Positions 13,024-25,692 of a stretch of 64,000 nt of DNA are shown here, piece by piece. Below the pieces are notes generated by a model, which was not told the DNA's origin, did not search any database, and worked only from the letters and a program-made list of their open reading frames with translations. A program made the position numbers and the translations under genes. The stretch comes from Smallanthus sonchifolius. Lineage: Eukaryota; Streptophyta; Magnoliopsida; Asterales; Asteraceae. Positions within the stretch are counted from its first letter, which is position 1; each line of letters starts with the position of its first letter. Where the stretch lies: the NCBI GenBank assembly GCA_023525975.1, contig CM042023.1, positions 2,356,001 through 2,420,000 on the forward strand. Direction: 5' to 3'.

Positions 13024-13385
13024 CTAGTGAGAGCCTGCATGCGGTCTAAAGAGAGACTCGTATAAACCCATGTAGCGGTCTGGTTGAGTTTGGCTCGAAC
13101 TTCCTTCAGCTGGTGTTGGGATGTTGGGCTGTAGTGGTACCCTACGGGATGGATAACTCTGGGGATAATATGGCATGCTGACACTAGAGCCATGTGGAGA
13201 TAAACTACCCCAATCCACTGGTGGTGGATGTTCCATGTATGAAAGTCCTGTTTGATAATCATGGTAATGCCTCACATTCTCCTCGTATCTAAATCTCTCA
13301 TTCAGATTTATCTTTCTAACGTGCATGCTTGCAATAACAAACTCTTCCATTCTTCTTCTCCATCCAGCTTGCTCCTCTCGTTCTG
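13024..13385 (-). pseudogene. Tail of Athila post-pol ORF (second body)
   Basis: The open frame 13024-13350 encodes 108 residues with NERFRYEENVRHYHDYQ and YMEHPPPVDW, ending in a stop at 13024. Nucleotides 13160-13385 match window positions 1-225 at high identity, so this is the C-terminal part of the same ORF in a second unit. Homology stops abruptly near 13385, where the upstream part of this unit was lost. Only a truncated remnant is present. Confidence 0.7.
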
Positions 13386-13701
13386 ACTCTCTATCCTATT
13401 AAATAATAATGATTTTAAATAATTAAATATCTAAAATTTATTCTAATATTTTACTAAAACTTACTAAATCATAAGAAGATTTCTAATATATCTTATCTTA
13501 AAATATAATTTTATAATTTTTAAATCTTTATTATTTGTTATTTATAATTCTTAAATCTTCATTATTTGTTATTTATAATTTCTTAAATCTTCATTATTTC
13601 TTATTTCAAAAAATGACTGATGACATCGAACATACAGATCTTCATAGAAACTGTTGGTTTACAACAAGTTGGATTTATTCAACTTGTGTAATACATGTAT
13701 T

Positions 13702-13926
13702 TTAACCTAGTATTTTAACATCACAAGAAACGATATACGCATCTAACTCTCTTTCCCTTAACAGTAGGATAATGTTTTTGATGATTCTCACATGATTCAA
13801 CAACATATTTTGTTGCCATGTTTTAAAGTTCACACCAATGAGTTTCCCTGTCTTCTCCTTATGTCTCATAAGGAAAACTGCACCACCAGATAAAGAGTTT
13901 GCCATTCTTAACTCATTATTAGCCAT
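13702..13926 (-). pseudogene. Ty1/copia gag N-terminal scrap (tentative)
   Basis: A 74-codon minus-strand frame contains GKLIGVNFKTWQQNMLL, resembling the plant copia gag start motif F-x-G-x-NF-K-x-WQ-x-KM. Nothing else of a copia element is seen nearby. The rest of 13386-14603 is AT-rich intergenic DNA. I regard this as a fragment, not a gene. Confidence 0.35.
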
Positions 13927-14603
13927 TTCATTTTGTAATAAACACTAAATTTGATTATCTGAGACAAACAAACTGGTAGATTTTTTATTTGAACGGCAAC
14001 ACTTATATATTCTAAGATAAATGGGTTTTCCCGAGTCAACACCTAGAATATCCAGGACAGCCCAACACAGGAGAAACTCCAACTAAGTAACCCCCCTGAC
14101 CTCAAACCATTTTTTTGTTGTGGCCAACAAACCGGTAGATAAACAATACACAATCAGATGACTCATTCTTCAAATAATATTTTTTAAAATCAATGCTTGA
14201 GCAACGAATAAAATTGTTTCTATTGGAGACGACTCTCTTTCAGAATCGACACCTTATTCATGTCGGCTCTATTTTGAATTATATAATAACCCAGTGAATT
14301 ATTATTGTTCTTGAGAATACTCGATTTATACACCTCTAGTTCAAATCCTGTAGAGTGCAGGTGTAATGATTTTAAGAGTACAGTCTCTGTGTTCGCCGAT
14401 AAAAAAAATTTAGACCAAATACATGGTTGACCACCCAACGGACTTTTAAATATGACGTAAGGGTTATGGTTAACACTTTCATGTTATCAATTAATCAGCT
14501 TATCTTAACAAAAATTACTCAATTTAACTGAATGAATTGGGCCAGGAAAGAAGCCCACACTGTTCCATGTAGGACCTAAATTAAAAGGCCTACTATTTCT
14601 TCA

Positions 14604-14613
14604 CTATAAATAG
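14604..14613 (+). promoter_or_regulatory. TATA box of the AMP deaminase gene
   Basis: CTATAAATAG lies 37 bp before the ATG, preceded by TGGGCC/GCCCA words at about 14538-14552 that resemble plant site II elements. The usual 25-35 bp spacing would put transcription start only about 10-20 nt before the ATG. Confidence 0.55.
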
Positions 14614-14650
14614 TGCACTTTCTCCTTCGACATCTTTCCCTCGATTAAAA

Positions 14651-17600
14651 ATGGATTCATCGTTATCACCGATTCATTTCGCCTTAGCTACTCTATTCGG
14701 AGCTTCAGTAACGGCGATCTCAGCTTTTTATATCCACAAGCGCAGTGTCGATCAGGTCATCGACCGCCTCATCAAGCTCCGTCATCGTCCCGATCGTCGG
14801 TATCCTGATACCGACGATTTCACAGGATACGAATACGGAGATATTGATACGGATGATAGAAATTACTTTGATGATGATGAAGACGACGGTGGTGGTGATT
14901 ACGTGATCAATAATCACGCTTTTGGTATGTCGTGTTCGTTGCCGAATGTTGGGCTGGCTAATGAGTGGATGAATGAGAGAGCGAGTAATCCGGCGTCGTT
15001 TGGTTCGTTGGAGAAACTTGTTTCAGATAACCTACCTCCTCTTCGATTGAATCAAAGACAAGGTATATTTGTTTATAAGTTATAATTTTATTTATATAAT
15101 AAATTAATAATATTGTAATTTGTTACCGTAATATTGATGGAAAAGGAAAATATGAATTTATTGTATTAGATATAAATTATGATTTATGAAATAATTGGGG
15201 ATTTGAATTTTGATCTAATAATAGGAAAAAGCTAGGTCAAAGAGTGAAATTTGTAAAGATATGTTTGGTGATTTTAGGAATTAGGAGTGAGTATTGTATG
15301 TGCTTATAATAGTAAAGAGAAGTTTTATTTTTATTGTTCAGGTGAACATCATCATGATAATCAATCTAATTCTAAGACTAGAGTAGGTTCTTTGGGTAGA
15401 ATCCATACGCCGAGATCACCGGCTAGCTATGCGTATGATGGTGCTGAAAATTCTGATGACGATGGGACCGATACTGCTGTTGGGGAGGATACTCAGTACT
15501 TTGATGAGGGCGTAAACTCTTCTGCACATGTAATTTTATAAAGATTTATATTCTTTACTTTTCTGCACATTCGTCTTATATTTGCTACTATGATCTTCTA
15601 ACTTTTCTGTTGGTTTCTTATTGCAGGATGTATACTCGAGCATTCAGAATATGTCTTTAGTTCTTTCGCAGGTTGAGAATGCAAACAATAATCAATCTAA
15701 TTTACATAAGAAAGTTTCGAAAGAAATCAATTCAAATGTAGATAATGGCAGTGAGAAAGTGGAACTTACTTCAGAAAACATTCCTGCTAATGATCCCAAC
15801 TTAGTTTTCCCACAAACAACTATGATGAAAGGTATTATTTAATGTTTCACTAGTCTAACTTACATTCTTCTGTATTACTGTAAGCCTTTCTGGTATCAAG
15901 ATCCTTCCTTTTTTATCCAGAGTCGTTGAATCATGAAGAGGAAGAAGTTAGGAAAATGATACGTGAATGCTTAGACTTAAGGGAAAAGTATGTCTTCAGA
16001 GAAAAAAATGTCCCATGGACAGAGTCACATGAAGCAGACTCTCGTTTATCTGACATTAAAATTGACCCATTTCAATTTGTACCTGTCGAATCAACTAAAG
16101 TAAGTTGGCTTTATCTCTTCTAATAATTCATTTTAGCATATATGCTTGGTTTTTAACATTTTTCTTTAAATTGCAAGCAGCATCACTTCAGGATGGAAGA
16201 TGGAGTTGTTCATGTTTATGCAAGTGAGAACGGTAAGGCCAGCATAAACGCATTATCTTTTATGTTATTCCCAGAGTGCATAACTTTGTTAACTAGTGGA
16301 TTTAATTTTTTATATTTTCAGATTCTGTTGATCTTTTCCCTGTTGCAAGTGCAACGACTTTTTTCACTGACATGCATCACATTCTGAAAATAATCTCTGT
16401 TGGAAATGTTCGTTCTGCGTGTTTTCATCGACTAAGATTTCTCGAGGAGGTGAAGTTATATGATTTTCTGTAATAAATGTGTTCATTTTATTGTTTCATT
16501 TGACGCTATAATTGTGTTCTTATACTGAACACCTTGCAGAAATTCCGTCTTCATCTGTTGGTGAATGCAGATAGCGAGTTTCTAGCACAAAAAAGTGCGC
16601 CCCATCGTGACTTTTACAATATCAGAAAAGTTGACACTCATGTTCATCATTCTGCTTGCATGAACCAAAAACACCTTCTACGTTTTATTAAATCTAAGTT
16701 AAGGAAAGAGCCAGATGAGGTATGCTTCATAATTATCATTATGCAACTTCATTCAACTTGAACCAAAAGTTTCTTGCTTAATGCTGATAAAGGATAACAT
16801 AATGTCTTGCAGGTTGTCATATTTCGGGATGGACAATATCTTACACTGAAAGAAGTTTTTGAGAGTTTAGACTTAACCGGGTTGGTAGTTGAGTTTGTAT
16901 CTTTAATACATTTTACCTTATAAAGTGTTTCTCTAATGACTGAAAGTGGACTTTAGGTATGACCTTAATGTTGACTTATTGGATGTTCATGCCGACAAGA
17001 GTACATTTCACCGCTTTGACAAATTCAATCTCAAGTACAATCCTTGTGGACAGAGTAGACTCAGAGAAATCTTTTTAAAGCAAGACAATTTGATTCAAGG
17101 TCCGTCTGGTGTTAAAAGTAAACACTTTAATTTGTGAATGCACACTATAAACAAATATATAATTATAAATTCTTGTGATTTCAGGTCGTTTCTTGGGAGA
17201 ATTAACAAAGCAAGTTCTATCAGATCTTGATGCAAGTAAATACCAGGTGGCAGAGTATAGGGTGTCTATATATGGAAGGAAGCAAAGTGAGTGGGATCAG
17301 TTGGCGAGTTGGTTCATCAACAATTCAATCTATTGTGAGAATGCGGTTTGGCTAATTCAAGTATGTATCAACATGTATATTTAAATTCTTAGTGTATCTA
17401 TTTTTGTTGATATATTTATGGGGGTCCGCTTTTCAGCTTCCACGGCTATATAACATTTATAAGAGCATGGGAACAGTGACATCCTTTCAGAATATTTTGG
17501 ACAATGTGTTTATCCCCCTTTTCGAAGTCACCGTGGATCCAAAATCTCATCCCCAACTCCACATTTTCCTAATGCAGGTAAAAGATATACTATTTTGTTA

Positions 17601-19484
17601 CTCATATTCTTTTATTAACTATAATATGAGGTTTCTATTCAACAAATGTTCTTTGTTAACAGGTAGTTGGGCTTGACCTTGTGGATGATGAAAGCAAGCC
17701 CGAAAGGCGGCCCACTAAGCATATGCCAACACCCGCAGAATGGACAAATGACTTCAATCCTTCATACTCTTATTATGCATATTACTGCTATGCCAACCTC
17801 TATACCCTTAATAAGGTTTGTGTGTTTTTTCCCTTACATTTTTAATTTATTTTTAGTTTTTAAAAATTAAGCTTATGTAGTTCAATTTTCTTTCTTCAGC
17901 TTCGTGAATCTAAAGGACTGCCAACAATTAGATTGAGGCCTCATTGTGGAGAGGTTATTAACTTTACCTTCATTTCTCATTTCTAGTTTTTTTTAGTTAT
18001 GGTGCCTGACTTTGTTTAATGTGAAAATATTTGCAGGCAGGTGATATTGACCATTTAGCTGCTGGATTCCTTCTATGCCACAATATTTCACATGGGATAA
18101 ATTTACGAAAATCTCCTGTATTACAGTATTTGTACTACCTTGCTCAGGTTAGCCAGTGACTCGCTAAACTCGCCTTTTGCAAGTATCACTATGGAAATAG
18201 TTCACAAATTATTTATTATTTTTATGATTCAGATCGGGTTGGCTATGTCTCCACTGAGCAACAATTCTCTTTTCCTGGACTACCATCGCAACCCGTTTCC
18301 CATGTTTTTCCAGCGTGGCTTGAATGTTTCACTCTCAACTGATGATCCGTTGCAAATTCATCTGACAAAAGAACCTTTGGTGGAGGAATACGGCGTTGCA
18401 GCCAAGGTAAGTGAGCCGGGTAGGCCGAGTCAGGTGGGGTAGCGGGTCAAAACACGTTGGGGTCAAATCGGGTTTGTACGGTTCTAAATGGGCTGGGTCA
18501 TGTTGCCCCGAAAATTTTATTGTTTAGAATACATCAGTTTTTTATACGTAGTTAGCGTTTAAGGTGTGCCTAAGAAAATGATTTTGGATGTTTTATGATC
18601 GAAAACTATACTTTGGGAGATTCTTGATCCATTCTATACGTTTCGTTTTAATCTATTTTTTATATTATTTGTTTGACCTGTTAGAGATACAACATAACCA
18701 GATGTCCAAATCTGCGTGTTTGTAAAAAGGTGTCAAAATTAGTGCACCTAGTAATCAATGTTGTCTACTCATTTCTTTATCTTATATAATTATGCTTTTT
18801 AGGTTTGGAAACTAAGTTCTTGTGACCTTTGCGAGATAGCAAGAAACTCTGTATACCAATCTGGATTCTCACATGCAGCCAAGGTAAAACTAAGATAAAT
18901 GACATTTATGCCCTCCACTAAATTATTCAAGCAACATGTAAAATTTACCCCCTTTCATGCTAGAGAAGGGACAACATAGTAAAATGTCATTTTCAAGTGT
19001 GTTTTTATGTTCTCATATTTCCATATCTACAACCCAGTTTTGCCTGTTGATAAGTTTATAGTCCTTGTCTAATCAAGAGTAAAACTGTAAATTGGGAATA
19101 AAAGATGTTTTGATTTTGAAGTCATGTTTAGGCTGTAGAGAAATGTATAACCCAGAGCTAGTTGGTTCTCCCCGAAATGCGTTGAGGCGCAGCAGTTGAA
19201 GTTTGTATATGTGGAGCGTCATCTGCTTGACATTGCAGGCACATTGGCTAGGAAGCAAGTATTACAAGCGAGGACCAGAAGGAAATGACATACAGAAGAC
19301 CAATGTACCACGAATGAGGATTGCATTCCGTCATCAAGTAAATTTCATTATGATTTTAGTTAAAATATAGAAAGTTGGTCGCCATGTTTGTAGTGATAAT
19401 TTTGAGGTTTTGCAGACATGGACAGAGGAAATGCAGTACGTGTATGCAGGACGAGCAAGACTACCTCAAGAAGTCGAGTTTTAA
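14651..19484 (+). CDS. AMPD: AMP deaminase (EMBRYONIC FACTOR 1 type)
   Basis: Hydrolyses AMP to IMP plus ammonia in purine nucleotide turnover. My 18-exon model is 14651-15062, 15342-15529, 15627-15831, 15921-16099, 16181-16232, 16322-16449, 16540-16719, 16813-16880, 16957-17099, 17185-17360, 17437-17577, 17663-17815, 17900-17953, 18037-18147, 18233-18406, 18803-18883, 19239-19337, 19416-19484. All introns are GT-AG and the sum is 870 codons plus TAA, close to the plant family (about 840). An N-terminal hydrophobic segment (residues 9-28) suggests membrane anchoring; an acidic low-complexity region follows (about 50-90). Metal-binding THVHHSAC is at 421-428 and the active-site SLSTDDPL at 763-770; all conserved C-terminal blocks are present. 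No break seen. The N-terminal quarter is poorly conserved, so exons 1-3 are the least certain. Confidence 0.96.
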
Positions 19485-20765
19485 TGGCATCCTCAGTTCT
19501 CATACATAGATCAAATGAGCCCCTCCCCTACCAACCAACAAACAGAAGATCTTAGGTTGTTTAGATGGCATTCCGCTCCTCCATAGTTTGTCTGCTTTAT
19601 ATTTCTGGGGTCGGTGGGAGTCGAGAAATGGTTAGCCGAGTGAATTTCTGGGTTAAGGATTGATGAAATGTTGTTTAAGGTTCTAATGCACTTTGTCAAG
19701 AACTTGATGCCTATATCTGCAAACCGGTGAGATGGGGTGAGGTGGTTTACTTTTTACTTTTCAGTTAAGTCGGTTAACCACCTACGAACATTAACATGGC
19801 CCCTTATTTGTTCAATTTTCAGCCCCACAGATGTAGCTTGTAGTCATGTAGAGTCTGGGTTTATCTGTTTACACTCTAAAATTACCATGTACATCTTCCT
19901 ACTTGTGTTGCCATTTAACTTTTTAATTGTTTTTTTGTTTTATTTAACGTATACTTTTATTTTTTGAAACTTTTAATACATAATATTTTAGGTAAATTCT
20001 TATGCGTAATTACATTACATGTGTGTTTTTTTTATTAACATTTCAATATAAATTTTCTTATAAATTAAGTTGCATCAATTATTACATACGGCTCAGTTTG
20101 TGATAGAAAATAGAAATGTAAATAAAAATGAACACAAGGCCAGATTTATTTAAAGCATTATGTAATGAACTTATAAATTAAAAGTGAAACTATACCAAAA
20201 AGTTAAATGGTCACGTGTTTAATTGGTAATTTACAGGACCAGAGTCGTTGCTGACTTTAGTTTTGGGCCCAGGATAATTCAATGCTCTGTCAAATCAAAA
20301 GCAATACATGAACAAAAGTCTTTAAAGCCAAACAAAGTGATGCAGGGAATGACAAGAATGAGAAACCTAGGTCTGTCCATATAATGTCTCTAGAGTCCAA
20401 ACATGCATGTTAGGATCCGTATGAGAGGGGGTGGAACACCGCCACTCAGTGGGCGTGAGGGAGGGGGCGTGGGAATTCTCACGGTTGTGAGTATATTAGA
20501 TACCTTTATAAACAGTCTACATACATCATGACACGATAGAGATGTTATTAAGGACTAGCAACTCGAAATGTTCATCGAGATTTATGAGGTTGTCGGTTAC
20601 ATGTTTATTCCCGGATACACGATGTTAAATCAGAAACTCTAGCTCATACGGCCGTGTAAAGATTATTCCTGATAACTCTATACTATCATCCTCTCAGATA
20701 AATTTCAATAAACCAATCAAATTTATCGTTATAAATTTAATTGGTTTATTGTATTTATTCGGAAC
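19485..20765. other. Intergenic: AMPD 3' UTR and AT-rich spacer
   Basis: The first few hundred bases are presumably the AMPD 3' UTR. Around 20420-20485 is a GC-rich patch (GAGAGGGGGTGGAAC...GGGCGTGAGGGAGG) resembling the ends of the Tourist-like elements seen elsewhere in this window. No coding sequence recognised. Confidence 0.4.
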
Positions 20766-21802
20766 TCAAAAGTATCCTCCATAAGAAGATCTCGAGGAGC
20801 TTCGAACCTTGAAGCGATATTGTTTCTCGCCTTCGCTAGAATTTTGAACGACTACAACTTTCATGGTAACGTTATTAGGCGGAAGCTGTAATCGAAGCGG
20901 GTAAAGCTTCCCGTCTAATGGACTTTGAGAACACACCGTTATGTTATGTAGTCTCGTTTCTTCCTCCAACATCCGAGTCAACTCATTTACTTTGTTTCCT
21001 TTGAAGCTAATGCAAAATCCCTGCCCGTTTTCCTCGGTTTCCCCAAAATTGTCCGAGATCACACGGTAATGTATTGCTCGTCCTTCTTCCCTTTTGAGTG
21101 GCGAATCAATCGACTGCAAGAAAAAAAACAAATTATACCCTAAAATATTTCATGATTAGAGTGTTAGTATATTACTCTATTGATAAAAAAAAGTTGTTAT
21201 ACAGACACCTGTGTAGACTGACACTAAAAAGAAGTTTATACCTCATGATTAGAGAAAGTTGGGGAGTTTGACCAACTAGTTGCTGGTGAAGTGGATGCAG
21301 AAGTGAACGAATCCGAATACGGAACCAACTGCAGCGATTGTTCGTTGGTATCCACGATGTCGATTTGCCACATAATCCACTCTTGGGTTGCGGTCCGGTA
21401 AGGTATGTCATGTGTAACTGAATTCCTCCACGGTGGAAGTCCACCATTACCCCGCAAGTAGTGTCCGTACCTCGTCTTAAGCTTCACTTGTTTCCCTTCC
21501 TCGATCGGCTCCCACTCCACGGATGAGTCGAGGCGGGTTGGCATGGACTGGAGTACCTTCTTTCCAGTCAACCCGAACAGGAAAGGATGGTCAGAAGCTG
21601 TTAAGTATTTATCGTAGCATGATTTCAGGCGAATGACGGTGATGTTGTCAGGTGTATCATCGACAAACTCGATAGTCCAACGGTTGTTCATGGCAGTGCC
21701 ATTGCGGTCTTGGGAAACGGATTCTTTGTCGCTGTTGGCGTGGAGGTACTTTCCGTGGTGACTCCTTAGCCGAACCACCTTGGCATTGCGGAGGAGATCC
21801 AT
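20766..21802 (-). CDS. DUF569 domain protein, two exons
   Basis: Exon 1 is 21802-21242 and exon 2 is 21113-20766, with a 128-bp GT-AG intron. The product is 302 aa. It starts MDLLRNAKVVRLRSHHGKYL, the typical DUF569 opening; an upstream in-frame ATG at 21982 would add 60 residues without family similarity, so I chose 21802. The first domain (about 1-145) is a beta-trefoil, fascin-like fold in this family, with paired HGKYL and YDKYLTAS motifs and WEP, GLPPWRNSVTHD. Exon 2 encodes the second conserved part, IHYRVISDNFGETEENGQGF to LPPNNVTMKVVVVQNSS. Biochemical role is unknown; actin cross-linking is suggested only by the fold. A related exon lies at 25693-26295 on the same strand. Confidence 0.88.
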
Positions 21803-22547
21803 CGACGGTGGTTCGGATTCTTGTTGGATCATATGGTTCTTTTTTATAAACTTTATGGGGGAATTTAATCGAAAATGTGATATTTTTTGGGCAAAAGAGT
21901 GACAAGCATAGGAGGTGAGTTTGGTTAGTTTAGTTTGAAATTGGATGTTGGTCACTGTCATGCGACCTCGGTAGATCTTCACCTGTTTATAAAAAAATGT
22001 GTCAAATTATAAATTATAAATTCAAAAGATTAATAAGTTAAATGGAAGATAAATTTTGCATGATCCGTTATATGTATCATTTTTTTTAATTCAAGTTTTA
22101 GTTTGTTGGTCCAGATATTCTGGTCATGATTATGGAGTGTAGTGTTCGGTCCTAATATTAGGAAGCAAGCCCCGGTAATTTTTTTCGGTAATCGTGCGAA
22201 CGTTTTATCATCAGATTAAAAAAAATACCTTGTTAGCCAATAAGATAAGATAAAACAAAGTTTGTGATTTTACGCTAGACGTGTGACATCTAAGGAGATT
22301 AAAGATAGATCCGAACCTAAGCCATCAAACACTTATATTTGTTCAAAAGATATAATATTTTTAATACATAAATTGAATATTATATTAAATTACATCCTAA
22401 TAAAATATAACAGAAAAAATGTATACGTTTTTTTTAAAAAACAATTTTCTTTATTCCTAGGAAAATGAGACTCAAACCCATAACTTTTTTAAATCTTAGT
22501 GTTTCAAAAGATTTTTCTACAAAGTTTTTTCTATATATATTTATTAT

Positions 22548-22549
<2 letters not shown>
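21803..22549. other. Upstream region of the DUF569 gene
   Basis: Minus-strand GTTTATAAAAAA at 21842-21853, about 40-50 bp before the ATG, is a possible TATA box. The remainder is AT-rich with no recognisable gene. Confidence 0.35.

Positions 22550-22599
<50 letters not shown>
22550..22599. repeat. (TA)n microsatellite
   Basis: About 25 uninterrupted TA dinucleotides. The flanking DNA (22600-23172) holds no gene I can recognise. Confidence 0.9.
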
Positions 22600-22603
<4 letters not shown>

Positions 22604-23179
22604 TTAGAAAACGAACTTTTTAAAACATTGGCAGTTGAAAACAATGTAACTTGTGTTTGTCGTAACTTCCGATCAGATTCACTTATTGCGGGAAACGAAA
22701 ACTAATGTCAGCACAAACAGTGTCGCAGGGTCAAATGTAGAATATATGTAGGTGCCACGTCGACCACTACGAACGGCTTCCATGCACATTAAACCCATAC
22801 ACTTATAAATATTACAAAATTGTCCTTTACTTTTCATTATGTTTCATTCTACACCCTTCAACAAATACTAACTTCACAAATACAACCCAACAGATCGTTC
22901 CTACATATTCATAATTTATTTAAATTTACCATTTTTTTTGCAAAGAGCATATTTAAAAAAAAAATCTTACAATCCCTATAATTTATTATATTAGAAGGAT
23001 TCATGATTTTTCTGCCGTTATTCATTTGGTGGGAAGGTGTCATGCTTGGTCCATTATTTGGTAGTTCTAAGCTATCATGAATCTGATTCTTATTGCCTTC
23101 AAACCTTCGAGTTTTGAATGACCAAAAGTATTTCAAGTCACACTAAAGAATCATATAAATAGACCAAGTATTATAAATA

Positions 23180-23499
23180 GGCAAATTAGATTTTAATGAT
23201 TCATACTAACAATTTGGCTGGTAACAGTCCCAACTTTCACTTTTGTTGTCAAAGACAGTCTTAGTAGCATAATCATTATAGATTTACGATTGAATTCGCT
23301 AAAACTTATGATTTTGAATGAAATGGAGAAACGTATAAACGAAATCAAGTGAGAACCGAGTGTAAATCTATGATTATTATGCTAGAAAGACTGTCATTGA
23401 TAATAAAAGTGAAATTTATTACTGTTACCAGCCAAACTGTTACTATGAATTATTATCGACCAATGAATCATAGTTTGGAATATTAAAACTCAATTTGCC
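23180..23499. mobile_element. Foldback MITE with long inverted repeats
   Basis: Left arm about 23180-23290 and right arm about 23380-23499 are inverted copies at roughly 80-90% identity. Matching words include TTTGGCTGGTAACAGT and AATAATCATAGATTTAC. ATAAATA occurs just outside both ends (23173-23179 and 23501-23507), a candidate target duplication. No coding capacity. A transcript would fold into a hairpin of about 110 bp. Confidence 0.7.
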
Positions 23500-23602
23500 G
23501 ATAAATAATATACTTATTTATTATATTCAGTAATTATGATTCTTACTTAAAATTAGTTTTATATTAAACTATGGTCGTTAATAAAATTGAAGTATCAATA
23601 TT

Positions 23603-23605
<3 letters not shown>

Positions 23606-23658
<53 letters not shown>
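23606..23658. repeat. (TA)n microsatellite
   Basis: About 26 TA dinucleotides directly abutting the MITE at 23659. Confidence 0.9.
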
Positions 23659-23662
<4 letters not shown>

Positions 23663-24047
23663 GTGTGTTCTTTTAAGAACCAACAATATGTTAAGAACCG
23701 TGAGAACCGCATTAACTCTTACTCTATTTATAATATAAATTGACTAGAATTCATGTACATTTCAATATGTTTAAGGTTTGGTTTTAAAAGACCTCGAATT
23801 TATAATCGTTTTTCTAAATGCATATATGCACTCTCACTATATGCACAAATGAATGCATATATGCATATTTTTATACTTTTCTTAAAAAAAATTCAGGAGA
23901 GAGGAGATAAACTCAAACTAAGAGTGAGAAGAGATAAATAAAACATTGTTATTGAATTTTACCTTTTTCACTAAAGCGATATGTATACGTTTTGTGTGGT
24001 TCTCACGGTTCTCAACATATGGTTGGTTCTCAAAAGAAAATGCCCCT
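23659..24047. mobile_element. MITE with about 50-bp terminal inverted repeats, copy 1
   Basis: Starts AGGGGTGTGTTCTTTTAAGA and ends with the inverse of AGGGGCATTTTCTTTTGAGA. The inverted repeats extend through AACCAACAATATGTTAAGAA-type sequence to CCGTGAGAACC. It lies inside a TATATA tract. A second copy of the same length class is at 57496-57882 in the same TA context. No protein-coding sequence. Confidence 0.8.
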
Positions 24048-24457
24048 ATATATATATATATATATTTATTTATATGTTTCAAATGTATTTATGTAAATGA
24101 CAACACTACCCCTGCTCGTACCTCCACTTGTTCTCTAGGAGAAAGCATTATCACAAATAGTGTGTAGAAAAAGTGGTTGGCATAGTCTAAAAGATTAGCA
24201 TTTTTAGAAGTGCGTATTTTAGCAGTCCACTAATAAGATAAATAACCATATTTACCATCCACCATTGCCGTTTGGAATTTTGACATCTTAGTGCCAAATA
24301 ACTCAGTGTCCACCTTTTGTTGGAACTTCCATTATGTTTCCTCCCATCCACACCTTGTCTTTTCTTTCTAAGTTACAATGTTTTCTATAATGTTTTGTTT
24401 TTTTTGTTTTTAAATAATAATAAAAACATGAGACTCGAAATAATAATAAATATATTG

Positions 24458-24586
24458 TCCCTAAAGGAATATCGTGGTGGTAAGGTGTCATGTCTTTATT
24501 CATGAAGTCAAAGGTTCAAATCCTGCAAGCTGCAGTTATAAGTGGTTTATTATAGGAGTATATTAGAAGTTGTTTTAAAAAAAATG
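24458..24586 (+). mobile_element. tRNA-derived SINE-like repeat
   Basis: A TGGTGGTAAGGTGTC A-box-like region is followed by GGTTCAAATCC, a good RNA polymerase III B box, and an A-rich end. A related copy lies inverted at 25172-25280. The rest of 24048-25692 is AT-rich with no gene recognised. Confidence 0.5.
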
Positions 24587-25171
24587 TATTATAGGGTTAT
24601 ATTAACATATTATACTAAATATCATTAAAGATTTATTTAAACTTTATACCTGAATTGTTTGGTTAACAATTATATTTGTCAACTAAAGCAGGCCCTATAC
24701 TTCTAGATTTGATTTCTGATCAAATTTAAATGCCATATTACTTCAAGTCAAAAATTAACATTTTTTGAGGTTGTATTTTTAGTTTTATAACAAACTAAAT
24801 AGTTATAGTATTTATTAAAAGTGCAAAACATATTGAAGTATATTACCGAACTGCATTTTTCCCTTTTCAGTAGTTATTGCAAACTGATTACATTGTGATG
24901 ATCAGCAATATTTCTTTATTATACCATTATTGATATCTAATTATACTTTTTATGTTTATTGAAATTAAAAACACTTTCTTTTTGGAGGCATCTCGAAAAA
25001 AATTATAGGCTTTTTACAGAAATTAATGATATAAAATTTAATTATTATAATTTCAGATGACCGTTTTATAGTTTATACCAACTTATATCATAAAAGCCAT
25101 TATTAATATTTATCGAATATGCAAACATATATTTTTAGAAAAAGAACAAGTAACTTTTCTTTTAAAAACTC

Positions 25172-25280
25172 TTAATCTACTCCTATAAATCACATATAAC
25201 TGTGTCTTGTAAGATTTAAACCTTTAACCTTTAAAATAAAAACAAGACACCTTACAACCAGAATGTCCTCTTATGGACCG
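25172..25280 (-). mobile_element. tRNA-derived SINE-like repeat, inverted relative
   Basis: On the minus strand, GGTTGTAAGGTGTCTTG is followed by a GGTTTAAATCTTAC B-box-like word. It aligns along its length to the repeat at 24458-24586 in the opposite orientation. Divergent and probably old. Confidence 0.45.
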
Positions 25281-25692
25281 TTAACAAGTAGCTAGTAGAG
25301 AACAAATGAACAATGATAAATACGGTTGTATAAAAATACAAAATATACTAGTATACTACACATACAATTGTAAAAACTGATTACTGACATACTTTATATT
25401 ATTTTATATAAGTGTTATAAAAAAATAATAAATACCCTAAATTATTTTCTAAGTGTTACTCTCTGGTATTTTAAATAAACTAAGGGTACTATTTAATAAA
25501 AAAATGTGCTCAAGGGGATATATATCCTATCGGTTTGCTAGTGTATCGCATATTCAAAAGGTTATGATTCAAATCTTGTATAATACAAGTTAAGGTGTAT
25601 TTATTTTAGAAAATATAAAAATTGTTGTTAAAAGGATTAAAAATAAATAAAATTTAAATGTAAAGTGATGATACAGTAAAAATAAAACGTAC

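Noticed and set aside
14300..14400. B-box-like AGTTCAAATCC suggesting a SINE
   Set aside because: No convincing A box, tail or target duplication could be found.
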